A stretch of 64,000 nucleotides of DNA from Pelodera strongyloides (GCA_036852015.1 JAANDG010000723.1:1-64000), one strand, 5' to 3'. Counted from the first letter of the stretch, positions 10,911 through 29,700 are shown. The notes: generated by a model not told the origin, from the sequence alone. Numbers and translations are program-made.

Positions 10911-13387
10911 GGTCAGTCAGCAACCCGGTCAAACGTTTGGACACTTTATATCCATTTACAAATAATCAATAAATAAGAAGTAACAATTTCCATGAGTTTT
11001 CCTTTCCAAATAGGTTAACAAACACTGTGACTTACCTCGTGAATATATTCCTAGCATCACATACGCATTAGTAAACGTTCTATTTTCTCTCAAAGTGAAT
11101 CGCCTACTCATTGGCCCATATGGCCCGTATAGGAAACAGCTGATTTGAAATTAACTGATTTGCAGGTAATTCGGACTGTCTCATTTCGACAATGGGGGCC
11201 AATTTCCTCGTCCACTTAGCATTTTTCCTTCTGTCCCCCATTAAGTTCTTTACACGTAAATTAATACCTTGAAAAACGCACATAAACAACAAACAAAAAG
11301 TATTTAATTGCAAAATTTGTTGAGCGTGCTTATAGTTGAAGAATAAGAAAAGCGTTGCAATTTCGTCGTTTTCTCTTGTCTTTATTTTTGTAGAGGTTTA
11401 TAGCAAAAATATAAGACATGATTTGTAAGCTATGTTACATATCATGTAGTAAAATAAACTTCTGTACAAGGATTAGTTTTTTTTTACTAAAGCGTATGTG
11501 ATGCTAGTGTATTCTCAATGGGAAACGGCCCATTTCAATAAACTTATCGGGAATGAATATATGATAATACAATATATGTGTTACTTCATCTAGATCCACT
11601 TTTTGTTTCGCTTTCTGGACCACTTTTTCCTCTCAACAAAACTTCTACATTCCATTTGTATTTTTTGATATATTCTTATGCGTATTGGCATCAACAAACA
11701 TTTGTATTTGAGCAAATTGATGCTTTGTTGACTTCATTAACGAGCTTGTCTACCAATAGGTCAGGTCAGAAGTACATAAAGGGGGTTATCGCTATCTGTC
11801 AGATTTTCGACCACGCACGTAACACAAATTTGACGTAATCGACGCTTGACTTGCTTTTACAACTTCCGTTTAAGATTTTGACAAATTAAATGCGGAATGG
11901 GTATATTCCTCCAACGCAAAACCACACCCAACTCATGTTGGCTTACCACTTACGAGTTGTCATTTTTGACATCAACTATTCTCTGCTTATGAATTTATAG
12001 TTAAGTAGGCGCACAATGGTAGTTTCGCGATAAAATACGTCGCGTGAATTTATGAAACGACACTTCTGTAAATTAGTTTCCAAGCCTTCCTTGCTTTCTT
12101 ATGAGTTTGGAGTGACTCCTTGTTTCCTTGTTTGCACGTATTTTCGAGAGCCTCGTGTTATCAGCCAATGGAGGAAAGTATGTAATATATCGATCCCCTG
12201 GACAAGCCTCTCTTTTGAGCTGCTTTTTTCTGCCCCTAACACAAAAACCTCACTCCCAGTTTTATCCAGAATCTCAATCATAAAGTTATTTTGTTTTATT
12301 TTATTGCCTATCATTTCGTTTTTGTCGCTACTACATAAATACGAAACGATTGTAAGAAATGCGAAATATATTTTCACCGTGACGGTGAAAGATGTTGCAG
12401 AAAAAAAGGAATGTACCCATCCAATTATAAGGTGAACTATCGTGAAGCAGTAGCAAAAAATTGTACCCACATTTTACTGAATAGCTTTCAATGCACGTGC
12501 AACCTAAGCCTTTCGTGATTCATAAATGTGTGGACCCCTTAGGTTAGGTATCTTGGGAAGTTACTTCGGTAGATTCACACCGTCTTAGGCTTATAGGTAG
12601 ATTTCAAATAATCCATTTTATTATTTTGCACTATAAGACATGTTCTGGCCACAATTTTCCATTATTAATCATTCCAATTTCCGTGAAATTAGTTCTTTCC
12701 GTCCACATCCTATGAGTTGACTTTTCGCAGTGTTTTTTCAACAAGTTGTATGTTTTGAACTATGTCTTGTCCGGATTGCCTTTGCATACTGCCTCGATAG
12801 ATTTTTCTTAAACATTCGTCCTTTCTTTGAAATACAGTGTTTAATATTTGAACCATGGACTACTCAGTACCTGAATTCCTGATTATATGATACTTTTGCA
12901 CGAACACAATAAAATAAAACTTCCCTCATTAGTGTAGTGGACCTTTTTTAACGGCCTTTGGAAGTAAAATATACGATCGTGTAGATAACGACTGCATTAA
13001 AGATGTGCCAACTATTTTTGTTTCTAAACATCGCCTTTAATTTAAGATGTGATTTTGTAACTTTTGAAATCACAATGATTCATTCGAAGCAAATGTATGC
13101 AAATTCCCTGCGTGACGCACTTATATCACTACTTTATTCACACATACAATCAATCAGATACAACATCAATCAAGTACATGGAACAAGTGCGGAAGGTTTC
13201 TAGCGTCGTGCTTCTTCAATCCGCGGGGGGAATGTGTGGAGGGGAGATTTTTCTTCAGATAATGACGATCCTTGATCTTTCCAATGAGGTTTTGTGGAGT
13301 TATACAGAGTGTTTGACGACGAGACGAAAGGACAAATCCCTCGAAGTCTTCAGGCTAGGCAATGGGGGATTCGCCTCGATTTTCCCC

Positions 13388-13478
13388 GCCTCGGTGGCTT
13401 TGAGTGAGTGTTGTGGCTGGATTCGAACTCGGGTCGGCTGACTGCGAAGCGCGGACGTTTCCAATGGGCCACCGAGGC
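13388..13478 (-). ncRNA. tRNA-like sequence, probably a pseudo-tRNA or SINE head
   Basis: On the minus strand an A-box-like TGGCCCATTGG and a B-box-like GAGTTCGAATCC are spaced as in a tRNA. A loop CTTCGCA would give a TCG anticodon. The ends pair as a perfect 11-bp stem (13388-13398 with 13468-13478), but that stem encloses about 15 extra bases after the T-arm. The T-stem has a mismatch. This is more likely a tRNA-derived element than a working tRNA gene. Confidence 0.45.
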
Positions 13479-14068
13479 CCAAATGCTTTCATCAGTTGAC
13501 ACATGCATACGTGATGTGGATGTTTCATACAAATGTCTCCCGTCTATTTTATTTGAATAATTAACAATATTGCAATTTTCCACCATGAACGAAAATATCG
13601 TAATTATGCAAATGTTTTGTTTGAAGATTCTATTTTGAGTACTACTGTTGTTTTGCTTTAGTTTGTCACACTAGAAAAGGACTTATGCCCTCAAGAGATT
13701 CGATGTTTATTGTTTTTTTCAGCTTTCATTATTAGATACCTTTGCGATATTCGTTGTCTTCAGTTGATTTATCGATTTTGATCGTTTCCTTATACCATAA
13801 ACTATTCATTCCAATCCAACCTCTGCAAACGAGATCATGCTTTATATAGACAAGACACCTGTTGGGATGATCCACTTCGGCCCATTGCAGCGTTATTTAT
13901 TTATTCCGGCGTACATGCAAAAATCAGTAGTAAAGCGTGTTGTTTATTTGAAAATGATAGAACCTTATATTCAACAAATACGCGTGCTGTGAAATATCCC
14001 GTTGATTTTTGTTTACAATGAATCGGGTTAGTCAGGAACCTATCATATAACATTTTTTGAAGAATGAC

Positions 14069-14122
14069 TTCAACCTATTATTTATTATGTCAATAGTGCG
14101 ACATAATAAATAATAGGTTGAA
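14069..14122. repeat. Perfect 23-bp hairpin with 8-nt loop
   Basis: Bases 14069-14091 are exactly complementary to 14100-14122 around the loop AATAGTGC. It is isolated, not the end of a longer element. A run of A follows on the plus strand. It could be a small transposon relic or a hairpin RNA. Confidence 0.85.
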
Positions 14123-15430
14123 AAAAAATAAAAACGTGCTATTGCAAACTATTCTACAATATGTTGGATTATAGAGCAGAAATGTCTCTTCAGCGTTAGT
14201 ACAGTGCTTTTTTGAGGAAACTTTTTGCAAATACTCAATAATTAGATTCATTTAATGAAGTTTGCTGTTGAATTTTTGTCATTTCATAGTTATAAGAAGG
14301 TTTTTTTATTTCAAACAATATGTTCAACGGTCATTCGATTCTCATACGACTCTCTGGCCAAGAAACCAAATCTATTTTATTCCACGTATCAAAGTACATT
14401 TGCAGTTATTGTTAGTCAAAAGAGTAGTCTACTTTATTGGAATCAACTCGAGCTTATAATCCGTCATCAAAAAGTCGGTTTATCGTAGGAGATTCTCAAA
14501 TTTTTTGAACAGATATCATTTTTCATATATTGACTTTCTTGATCGCAGCCTTATGATAATTTTCTTTCATCTCAAATTTGGGTGCGCAACATTTGATTGA
14601 CACCCAGCTAGCAACAGAATTCCGTCTTTCTTTCAAAGGGCATTGTTAATACATAAAATATGCGCAAAACGAGTGTGTGTCTTGGCCGCTACCTAATCCG
14701 CTACAATTGTATCTATTTGTACGGACACGTGATAAGTCTCCTTATTATTACTCTTCTTATTCCTTACTTACAATTACATGCCAACGACTGTTATATGTCG
14801 TGTGAGCATATATTTTTAAAATTTACTTCCGTGAATTTCGTGTGGGATTGGAGAATTCTTTTGCACACTGAAAAGTCATTGAGTATGTTCTTTGAATATA
14901 CCAAATGTTCGTCGTGCCTTTTCACATATAACAGTTGTCTTATTTGCATTGTCAGTACAGTAGGTTCTTCTTTGACAGTCCTTCTCATATACACGTTGTT
15001 CAAAATTCGTTGCTTGTTCCTGTTTTCTTTTTTTAAACTCAATCAGTAAATTGTTCGATTCTATCGGTTATTTCGCGCTGTTAGCCTGTTCTTGTTGTTA
15101 TGTGCATTTCTATTCTTAATCGTACTTGCACTTTTTGTGTGGTGAAAGATGAGCCGTTGAGCCTACGTGCATTGAATTTATAATTGAAGCGAGAAATATA
15201 TGCTTTCCTTTTGGGTATTTGCCTCCTTCGGTTTGCTGAATAGAAGACAATTAACTCATTAACAAGAGTGACACACAATAATAGCCCCATATGAACCCAC
15301 TCCCTTTATTGCCGCTCTCTTTGTTCTGTACAACGCTTTCGATATTCTCTTATTTGATCGCCGTTTCATTGTGTAAGATTTGACTTGATTTCTGATTTCC
15401 TGTAGAATTCAACGCTCGCTGGACCCAAGA

Positions 15431-20523
<5,093 letters not shown>

Positions 20524-21688
20524 GCGATATGCTGTAAAAATATCAAGGATGTTTACTTATTGCCTGTGTTGCACTTGCTTGTAATATTGTTTTGTTCATG
20601 AATTCTTCTAATTTGCTTTCCTTCGTGTTCATTCTGCTCACGCTCTCCGGTGATCTACTCCCAGATATTCTAAGTCATTAAATATTCCGTTATGCGATTT
20701 GTGTTGATGTTATGCTAATTAGTTTTGCGTTAATCTAAGAAGTCTATAATACTGACACGCTCTCTCGTCCTCTCCCACTGCGTAGCAGTATCTCGGTGTT
20801 CTCTCATTTATCGATTGATGGCTCCACCGGGTCGCGTGTCATACCGTGTCACGTCCACAATAAGTGCTTTAATCTTATTTTTTTTCATCTTCAGTTAGGT
20901 ACGATGTTGATTTTCTTCCTTCTTTTTTAATATTCTTCGGCTTTATACGAATGGGTTTTCCAAAATTTTAATCTTTCACTGAAAGAAATTGAAAGAAATT
21001 GGCAGGTTTTGTCTATTTTTAAAAGTTGGTTCAGCTTTAGAAGCCAATTGTGCAATTATTATCACTGTTTGGTTTTCATATAGCTTTAAAACACTATTTA
21101 TGTTTAACTAATATTTTTTATTTTTATGTTCACGCTCAGCGATGTTTTTGTAGAAAACAATTATGAATTCTTAACTTATTCAATCAGAGGAAAATATCTA
21201 CACGTCATCAATATGCAGCTGCTCTAGTACAGTGTCTATTCAAAGTTTTGTTTTTCTTTGACTAATCTAATGTCCTTTTTTACGAATTGGCTAAGTACAC
21301 GGGATGTGTCCATTTCCTAAGATCTTCAGTACTTGTTTCTTTTTCATTGTGGTCTGATTTGAAACTCACAACTTAGACCCCATTTTCGCTATGTAAGCAC
21401 ATCTTAGAGTTTACGCTGATTCTGCTAGTTGTGTGCATTAAACAGCATTGTTCCAAAATTTATCATTGTTCTTTGTGTTAGCTTAGCACTGACCAGAAAA
21501 TGTTTCAACCCAAATCAATCCACACCACTAACACTTGTGATCTAGCTCGCTAGCTTTAGTATTTCAATTTTAGCGCGTTTTTATTTCATCAATATTTTAT
21601 GCACACGTTATGTTTATTAGTTGATGTTTTTGCACGTTTGTTTTCATCATTGTCGCCATATCTCGTCGCACTTCAGAGGAAATAAATA
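20524..21688. other. 3' flank between convergent genes
   Basis: About 1.2 kb of AT-rich sequence between the EGR stop and the 3' end of the minus-strand secreted-protein gene. It probably contains the EGR 3' UTR. No additional exon-like block was seen. Confidence 0.5.
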
Positions 21689-21694
21689 TTTATT
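21689..21694 (-). other. Polyadenylation signal AATAAA
   Basis: AATAAA on the minus strand, about 35 bases beyond the stop of the cysteine-rich secreted protein, supporting that 3' end. Confidence 0.6.
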
Positions 21695-21725
21695 CTAGTC
21701 ACATTTTAAGAATTGTTGTCGAATT

Positions 21726-22966
21726 TCAATGTTGAACACTGTTGGAAATTCCATCCTTGCACGGCTGAGGTACTGTAATAAAAAAATGAGGAATTGTGCA
21801 AGAATGGTCTTACAATTAGTTGTTGATCGTGAAAGAAAATAGTAACTCACGTGGATCACATTTGTTATGTTTTCCAGTAACATCAACAAGACAGATATTG
21901 GCCTTGTGGTCGCATTGGATTGTACATTGATTATGAGCGGGTATCCAATGAGCATCATCAGAGAAAGGATCGCCACCTGGAAGGGAGCATCTTTAGTGGG
22001 TTCAGCCTACATGTGAATGTGAGCACAGAACACTGGGATACAAGTTCATGCTCGGACTACGATCACAGGAAGCTATGCCAGTGGCTACGTAGTCTCACCT
22101 ACTGATTTACGCACATAGGAGGAACAACAAATAAACATAGGTTCTTTATTACTTGTTATTTGAATAAGAAACAAAACCACTACATTCCGCTGAATGTCCT
22201 AGTATATATTCGAATACTGTTGAGATCTCGTCATGTTTCTTCTTCTTCACTTCTTGCCTTTTGCGGTGACGATGCTAAAAAAATAGCAGTTTTTTAAGCT
22301 TGGCTTCTGGCTGTTTTTGGTCAAAATGGGCACCTTATACCTCCTTACCTTCTTTTTGCGGTGTCGTAATTGAGCAGCCTCGGAATGGTCATTTTCTCCA
22401 TTAGCTTGTCGAACTACCCGCTGAAACATTAAATTGTTTGTTAAAATCACCCTTTTTTCCACCCTATGAGGCGTGTGCTGAACAGTTAATAAATGTTCAA
22501 AATTGAACAAATCTGTTCACATTTCTGTATTTTTTTCGAATCAGACGTTCTGTGTAGCATACCGATATTTCTTTATTCGCATGTTATCCAACTTTCAGAA
22601 TACTCATGATATGTTAGCAATAAAGGGGTGACGTGGCCCACTGTCAAATTAGGACGGATTTCGCTGTGTATTATCTGACAATACATACGGTCTTCTACGT
22701 CTACTTCACTCAAAGGCACACGCGGTCAAGAGACACCACCTTGGATTGGAGCTAAAATGGAAACCCGTCTTCTGAGAAAAAAAAGGACACTGAATTCTAC
22801 ATGCTTAAGTCTATGTGTGATGATTGTATGTCTGAATAAAGGTATTCACAATATACATAGGATCGAAGCACATCTGACTGACCTGTATCCGTGTATCATC
22901 TGCCGATGTTGAGTGCACTAGTATAAGGAGGATAAGAACAAATAAAGTGGCCAGGAATTGTTTCAT
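21726..22966 (-). CDS. Secreted cysteine-rich protein precursor
   Basis: Minus-strand exons: 22883-22966, 22349-22420, 22251-22274, 22011-22056, 21851-21976, 21726-21772. All junctions are in phase and give 132 residues. The start codon lies one base after a TTTTTAG acceptor. Residues 1-22 are a clear signal peptide (MKQFLATLFVLILLILVHST). A charged region follows, with RHRKKK and HRHRKRQ forming likely prohormone-convertase sites. The C-terminal part has seven cysteines (CSVLTFTC, NQCTIQC, NICLV, NKCDPLPQPC). I do not recognise the fold; it could be a small secreted inhibitor, antimicrobial or signalling peptide. If exon 3 is not cut at its GTGAAG donor, translation continues to a TAA at 22149. 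That gives a 93-residue Lys/His-rich form, with AATAAA overlapping that stop. The two forms would differ in their whole C-terminus. Confidence 0.7.
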
Positions 22967-25900
22967 TCTAAAAATACGTCAAATTAAAACAAAAATGCAT
23001 TTCGGTGGGGCAACTGGCGCCTCCCGGAAGTGCAACTTGAACGCCCTTCTATTTACGAGGGAAGCATGCAGTGTAATCATTACTTATTGATCAAGGTACA
23101 GACATTCACAAAGGATATCGCTTGAAAAAGATTCGTAATGAAAGCCTTGCGAAAAAACAGTCTCATCAAAACACAGGAAAACGATAATTTTTAATGAAGT
23201 CATAGTTTGGAACTAGCAAGTTGATTAGCATTAACTAAGATGAGAATTGTGGATTGGATATAAGCGTATGATCATTTGTTTGAACCCAATCCAGGGCAGA
23301 TCCTTCTCTTGTAACACCCAACCGATCACAAAAAGTGGTATCCCGTGGATCGAACCTTTTTGAATGCCCTAGATCAGCTGATAGACCAGAAAACAAATGG
23401 GGATAGCAACATAATGGGGAGACGAAAGAGAATTAGGTATTCAAATTTATTTGTTCAGATCAAAGCTTTGTGAAGATCACGAAACATGTCAGCATACAAA
23501 GCGTTTAACTCGTACTTGTTGTTGATACAGTCAAACGAAAAACAATACCTGTTTGAAAACATGTTCCTCATAGAAAAATTTCATACAATGTAGATTACTT
23601 CCTGACATTTGAACATTCAGCAATTTCTTTCCGTGTTTTTGGTACCTTTATATCGGGGAATAAATGAGTAGAGCACGTTTGAGTTTTGAGTTGGTGCCCG
23701 AAATGGAGACTTGCACTTTTCAATAATCTTTCTTGGGCTGCTTTGTGATAAATACTTCTCTTTTAATTGCCTCATTTTTCAATCATTATCATAACTCAGC
23801 TCTTCGTCGCCATGATACCCCTAGTCCAATCTCTGATAATCAATTAAAAGAGTGGCAGACACTCCAATTTCGTCCTTTTACTTCGATTATCCTTAAATAT
23901 AGAAAGATTCCTTGAAAAATACCTCCCCAGCGCCAATTTACTGAAAATTTAACTCAGGGAAAGAAATCACTTCGGTTGCGATTTGGTGGATTATCATATA
24001 GGAGGTTGCTAAATCGCAAAGGGCCTGCTAAAATAAAAGCTGACTGTATATGTATTTTTCTACATTTCTTTTTAAAATTAAGGACAGTTGTAGTAAACGA
24101 AGAATTTGGAGTGATTTCGACCCTCTTTCTCTGACATAAATACTACATATTTGTGTGTGAATGTAGCGTTTTCAATGTTAACTTGAAAGGAATAGGTTCA
24201 CCTCAAGTTTTCGATAAACAGCTAAATCATGTATGTTTGAAACGAGTATGGAGTTGAATCTAAACAAAACAAGAATTGACCTCATGTTTATTTAAATCAA
24301 ACATGTATGTTTTGTTGGCATGAGTGCCTTTTCCGCACCATCATCCTCGGAAGTTCATAGTAGCTTTCTGGAACTTTATTTTTTTGGTTCGTCAAGTTAA
24401 AGGGATAGGTTCACCTCGAATTGCACCTTTTTTATAATTTATATTGATAGTATGACCTATAACGGTCAAAATGCGAAAATTGCAGTAAATTTCCTTTGCT
24501 CCTCGAGCCAGGATCAAGCTCAAAAGCTAAGCTACCTCGACTTTATAAAACAACTGGTGTACCGCAGCCGCAGTTAAGCGGTATGTACGGACCTTATATG
24601 CACCCTCTGGTCTATCACGACAATCTTTACACCTCTAGCCTTGTCACGCTGTTTCGCACTTGTAACACATTTGGCCTACCATCTAAATTCGGCTGTGGTA
24701 CGCCAGTTGTTTTATAAAGTCGAGGTAGCTTAGTCTTTGAACTTGATTCTGGCTCGAGGAGCAAAGAAAATTTACTGCAATTTTCGCATACTGACCGTCA
24801 TAGGTCATACTATCAATAGAAATTAGAAAAAAAGGTGCAATTCGAGGTGAACATATCCCTTTAACTTGACGAACCAAAAAAATAAAGTTCCAGAAAGCTA
24901 CTATGAACTTCCGAGGATGATGGTGCGGAAAAGGCACTCATGCCAACAAAACATACATGTTTGATTTAAATAAACATGGGGTCAATTCTTGTTTTGTTTA
25001 GATTCAACTACATACTCGTTTCAATCATACATGATTTCGTTGTTTATCGAAAACAAATATAAGTTCGTAGTTTAAACCAAGTTTGCTGACTTTTCTGTAT
25101 GTCTATGTAAATTTGAAAAGGACCACATTTTGTATTAGGAACCAACTGTATCCACAGGCAAGTTCTGAGGCGCACACGTACGTACTTCACGAACTAGGAC
25201 GAACTTCACATAGTTGCGCACTTTTAACTTATTCGTGACGCAAAAAGTACGCTCACAACTGGGGGAATATTAATTTTTTTGATACACACAACGTAAAAAC
25301 TTGTCTCATATGTACATTACATAACGATTAAGGTGTCAAGTATTCGCAAACATGTGGTTCGGGGATGCGTGATATGTCGGTGTGACTGGACGTCCAACTT
25401 CACGCACTTCAACTTAATTCTTACCATTAGGAGAAATGGGCGCCATAGTTGCCTAAAGCGTTTTCTCGTTCAGCGTATACAAATCGACTCAATAGTTCTC
25501 CTACGCCCCGGGACTTCTCAGCATGGCTAGAGTACATTCGTGGGTTCAGAGCAACGATAAATATAGAAGCGTAACCCCTCCCCTTTATGTCAGCCGAAAC
25601 CGTGGAAACAGACTGGGATAACCATTTTGACAAATTCGCTTAATATCGATAAGTGTTCTCATAATAGAAATCGATCTACCTGAGTCCCGACTACCGCACT
25701 CGAGACTTATAGTTAGCTTCGATATTGCTGAAATACTAATTCCGCGATGCCGCCCCCAAAAAACCTTCGAAGCATTCGTGTGATATTGAATGAGGTAGTC
25801 TATTATTTGAGGAGGATGACTTTGTTTCGTGGGCGGATAATTTCCTCGGAGACACAGAGAAACGTGGAGCTAGGGATAAACAGAAAGACAGAGATAGTGT

Positions 25901-26753
25901 AGTTACCCTACGAATGATGAGAAACAAAGATGCGTCGTTGAGCAGATGTTGTTTTCAATAAGATGCAACCGATCAACAGGGACTCTCGAATGAATGAGCA
26001 TGCTCAGAGGATCTGGTCTCATATCGGTGATAAGACGAAAGGTGAGAATATGGAACCATCAGACGGAAAGATCTTACCATCACATATCTCAAAAGTAATT
26101 GAGAATTTTCAGCAAAGCGCGACCCTTCACTTCCATTCTCACAAGCCATTCTGTAAAACGGATTCTGTAGAACTTGAAATCTCTCTCATTTGTTTCTTAG
26201 TACAGTGAGCCAATAGTACCTGAAAAGGAATGATTTCGCCAAGTATCCAGAGAAGGGAAAACAGGCATACTTACAAGCCATGTTAATGAGTACTCGTCCA
26301 TAGATTGTTCTTTGATTATTTTTGTTTGTTCGTTGTCTGAACGATACTGTGTAAAAGTAGCCTACGTGGAGAATTAGGTATGTTGAGAATGGATGTGGCA
26401 GTCAGTAGAACTGAAAGATGAAAAAGAGAGAGGGGAATTGTTTAGGGCCGAGGAGATTACAAGAAAAAAGACGAGAAAGAAGGTATAGAGGAGGAGGAGC
26501 CAGGGATCACAGCTGATGTTGTGCTCAAAAGCAATCACTGAAAAGCATCTCACTCCGAATCACATCACGGTGCAATCAATTGCATTCATCTTACCTATTT
26601 TCTTACTTATTGAAAGTCTCATGTGCATCTTAAAGCTATAAATGTTTGGTTATCGGTTGATTAGAAATGTTTCTTGTCCGCGCCTCAATTAATTTTTACC
26701 CTAAAGTACACCGACTGCTTTCTTTTCTTTATCATGGATAAACCCGCTTCAGA
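22967..26753. other. Spacer with a large palindromic element
   Basis: Contains the inverted-repeat element at 24.2-25.05 kb. Outside it I see no exon-like blocks. A frame at 25963-26208 starts with ATG but has no splice context or family signal. Confidence 0.5.
24207..25054. mobile_element. 850-bp near-perfect palindrome made of nested elements
   Basis: The outer arms begin and end with GTTTTCGATAAAC and its inverse. Each arm reaches a copy of AAAGGGATAGGTTCACCTCG at about 24400 and its inverse at about 24860. The inner palindrome (24400-24860) is related to the element at 8.7-9.4 kb. Arms are about 400 bp with few mismatches and a centre near 24630. Transcribed, it would form a very long hairpin. 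Confidence 0.85.
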
Positions 26754-29700
26754 ATGTCGGACTACGCGTTGGTCCGCTCTCGCTCGCTGGTGGTTCCTCG
26801 CTCTCGCTCGCTAGACCGCTCGTCGTCGCTGCTGGTCAGTAGCGGATTCCACACTCCTTCGGTGAGATGGCACACTAAAAAGCCACAATAATTTGTGCAT
26901 TAAACCTTATCTTTTGTTAAAGGGCCGCAGTCGCTATTAATTCGTTATTTTTATTCGATTTTCATTAAATATAAGAAGCTATGAAGAAAAATACGCTATC
27001 AGTTCCAAGTACCAGAAAAACGAACTCGGTGTGAGAATTCACTTGAGCGTGGGATATACCGGATAACAGTAGATGCGGCACATAAGCAAGCGGCTGATGA
27101 TAAATGATAAATATCCTGCCGTGCTACATCTAGGATATCACTGCACAGGGTATTTATGATCAGCTGGAATTTACATATGTGCCCAATCTTCTGTAGGCCC
27201 GTATTTCTCATTCTCAGCGATTTCTCTCCCTGAGTTAATTTTTCTATAACTTGACACTGGTAGAGTTTTTTCTGTAAATGTTTAATGATAAATGAATAAA
27301 AATGACGAGTTTATTGTGATCGCAACTCTTTAAGACAATTTCAAGAAATATGAGAGTGACAAAACAATTGTATTATGTGGCGTTTGTGCCGTTTTATCAT
27401 TTAGATACTATAGTGTGTAGATACTTATGCTAGTTTGCATGCACAAGTTTTCCACCTAAAGAAAACTGTTTGGGAACTGCAGTTTACCTTGAACGATATT
27501 CACTATTGCTGCAATTTTTGGTGAATTAGTCAAATACATTTCTGTAAAATCAAAACAAAAATATATCAGATTATCTTTTATTGAAAGACTATGGAATTTT
27601 TAACATTGTAATGTGGGATAACGAATGCGAAAAAATTAGCCTAATAAGGTCAAAGTTAATTTCATCGTAATTTTTTGCCAAAATGATCACATGTACAACA
27701 CTGCCGTCGGGATTCAATCAACCATTCCTCACTAAAGGGTTATCTAGAGATTTTGATGTACATACTGTAGGTGGTCCATTCCCCGACCAAAACCCCCAAC
27801 CAAATATCGCCTTGCCCTAATCTAGGCTTGCCCAAAAACCCAACTTGCAGCCAATGCTCGAAAACGTGTAGGGTTAGTTAAGCTGCAAATTTGCATAATA
27901 ATTATGATACATACAACCTTTTTATGTGTTTTCAAGGAATGGTTGAATCAGAGATTTGATTCCTTATTGTATAATGGCTCCAAGAGCTCCGTGTTTTCAC
28001 ACGTGATTGATAAAAGATTTCACGGAATTTCTTTGTTATTGTGGTGTAGGAGGATCACCGCCTCCGCTTAACAGCTGTCACCACATGATGCAGAGATGGT
28101 GCACGAAATAGCGCTCTGTTCGAAGAGAATTACACATTTAGGGACCAGCGGGTTTTTAAGCTTAAATATCTCACCTGAAGGCATGGGTCAATAAGCATAA
28201 ACGATGAAAATATAGGAAATTGGAAAGTAATACAAATTAATTGGCTGATTATGTACAGGTTAAGACAAGAATAAGGTCATGGTTGTCAGTTGTGTGAGTG
28301 AAGGCGTCTTGTGTAGACACAAGGACGAACAACACAACTTGCTTGAGCCGAGACTTGTTCAATACTCATTGAATTTCAGATTAAGCGCACTGCATCGGTG
28401 CCCGATCTCACTGGATACATCAGATACTCGGACAGGTTTGCTCCAAGTTATGTTATTGTATAGAGGGCCGTGGGCACACAAGGGAAAGGACCTACCGTAT
28501 GTTGCAAAACACTTATAGTAGGCACATCCGACATCCTCCTCAAAAAATACCCGAAAATGCAAATTGTGTGCCTGCCGGTCACCCTCACTCCATCAGCCCA
28601 GACTTAGGAAGTCGAAGCATCAATGAGTGTGGTAATTTTTAAGGTTTGGAACTAAAAGTTTCCATTTCAGCTATGTGTGGCCTTACAGGATGTCATGGTA
28701 CCCAAATTTGTGTTGTGCACATTCACAATCATGGTAGCGTAGTTGTATCAACCAGTGTTCCATAGAGGATCAAAAATGCATGTACAAATTAGATGTGAAT
28801 TGCCTGAGAAATATTTCCCTTACACTAATTTTGACTTGGCGTTATCCAGCGAAAATACGGCGTATTGTCACACCACGTCGTCTATTTTTATTCTTTATCG
28901 ATAGTGCATTAATGTTGCATGTAACCTTCTACGGAGATACAGGTTTCCAGAACAGATTATTGCTTTTTTATTGATTTCTTGAAAAAATATCCGTAGCACT
29001 GTTTTCATATTTCTCAACTTGAACCTTCATGTAAAGAAACACATTATACGAAAAAACACGGCTGGGAATATTATTTCAAGAATCGAAGGGCAGAATCGAT
29101 AGAGAAGAAAAGAAAGAGGGTGTTTTTGGAATGGTCCATTTATATGAAACCTTTGTGAGCACTGCCGACGACAAAACTTTGTACGACAAAAGTTTATCTT
29201 TTCTGACGATGGATTTTTTCTCAGAAATTGCTTCAAATAGGGCATAGTAAAGAACTCGTTTTTAGGTACAAGCCTCATTGGCACACCGTGCACACCTACT
29301 CACGCTATGCTCCGTGGCGCTTCACCCGCGACTACGATCTGGTACGTTTTGAATAAACAGTTGCGGTGGCACGATATCAGTGTGCTAACAGAGTATCAGA
29401 TAGTACATTCACCACACAAGTATGTAGTTTCCGTTTGTACGACTAGTTTTGCATTTCTCATATCATAAGGTTTACTTTACTGCTAATTATTTTTGTTTTC
29501 TTGTAGTGGGATGCCGCCTACGAGAACGATCGGCCGCGCCATAGCAAAGTCGTACGCGTTTTCATTTCCTTTGCCTTCGTTGTCGTGTCTTTGTAGTTGT
29601 TGGAACGTTTTATTGTTTCTAAACTTTAGTACGACGACTACTGGTATGACCGTTACTCGTACAGCTCTCCCTACTCAACCACCTACGGGAGCTACTACTA

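Larger units (their letters stand above)
5341..15430. other. 10-kb gene desert with inserted repeat elements
   Basis: Apart from the repeat elements and short structures listed separately (5.7-6.0, 6.7-7.1, 8.7-9.4, 13.4 and 14.1 kb), I see no exon-like blocks. Open frames on either strand are short, AT-rich and lack domain content. The region may contain upstream regulatory DNA of the EGR gene at 15.4 kb, but nothing in the sequence shows this directly. Confidence 0.5.

Noticed and set aside
12052..12470. Overlapping open frames on both strands
   Set aside because: Neither shows a domain, signal peptide or splice support, and the composition is ordinary AT-rich spacer.
21695..21976. Hydrophobic minus-strand open frame resembling a membrane protein
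   Set aside because: It is the alternative frame of two exons of the cysteine-rich secreted protein. The cysteine frame agrees with all splice phases and the signal-peptide exon.
25963..26208. 81-codon plus-strand open frame starting with ATG
   Set aside because: No splice signals, no signal peptide, no family resemblance and no polyadenylation context.
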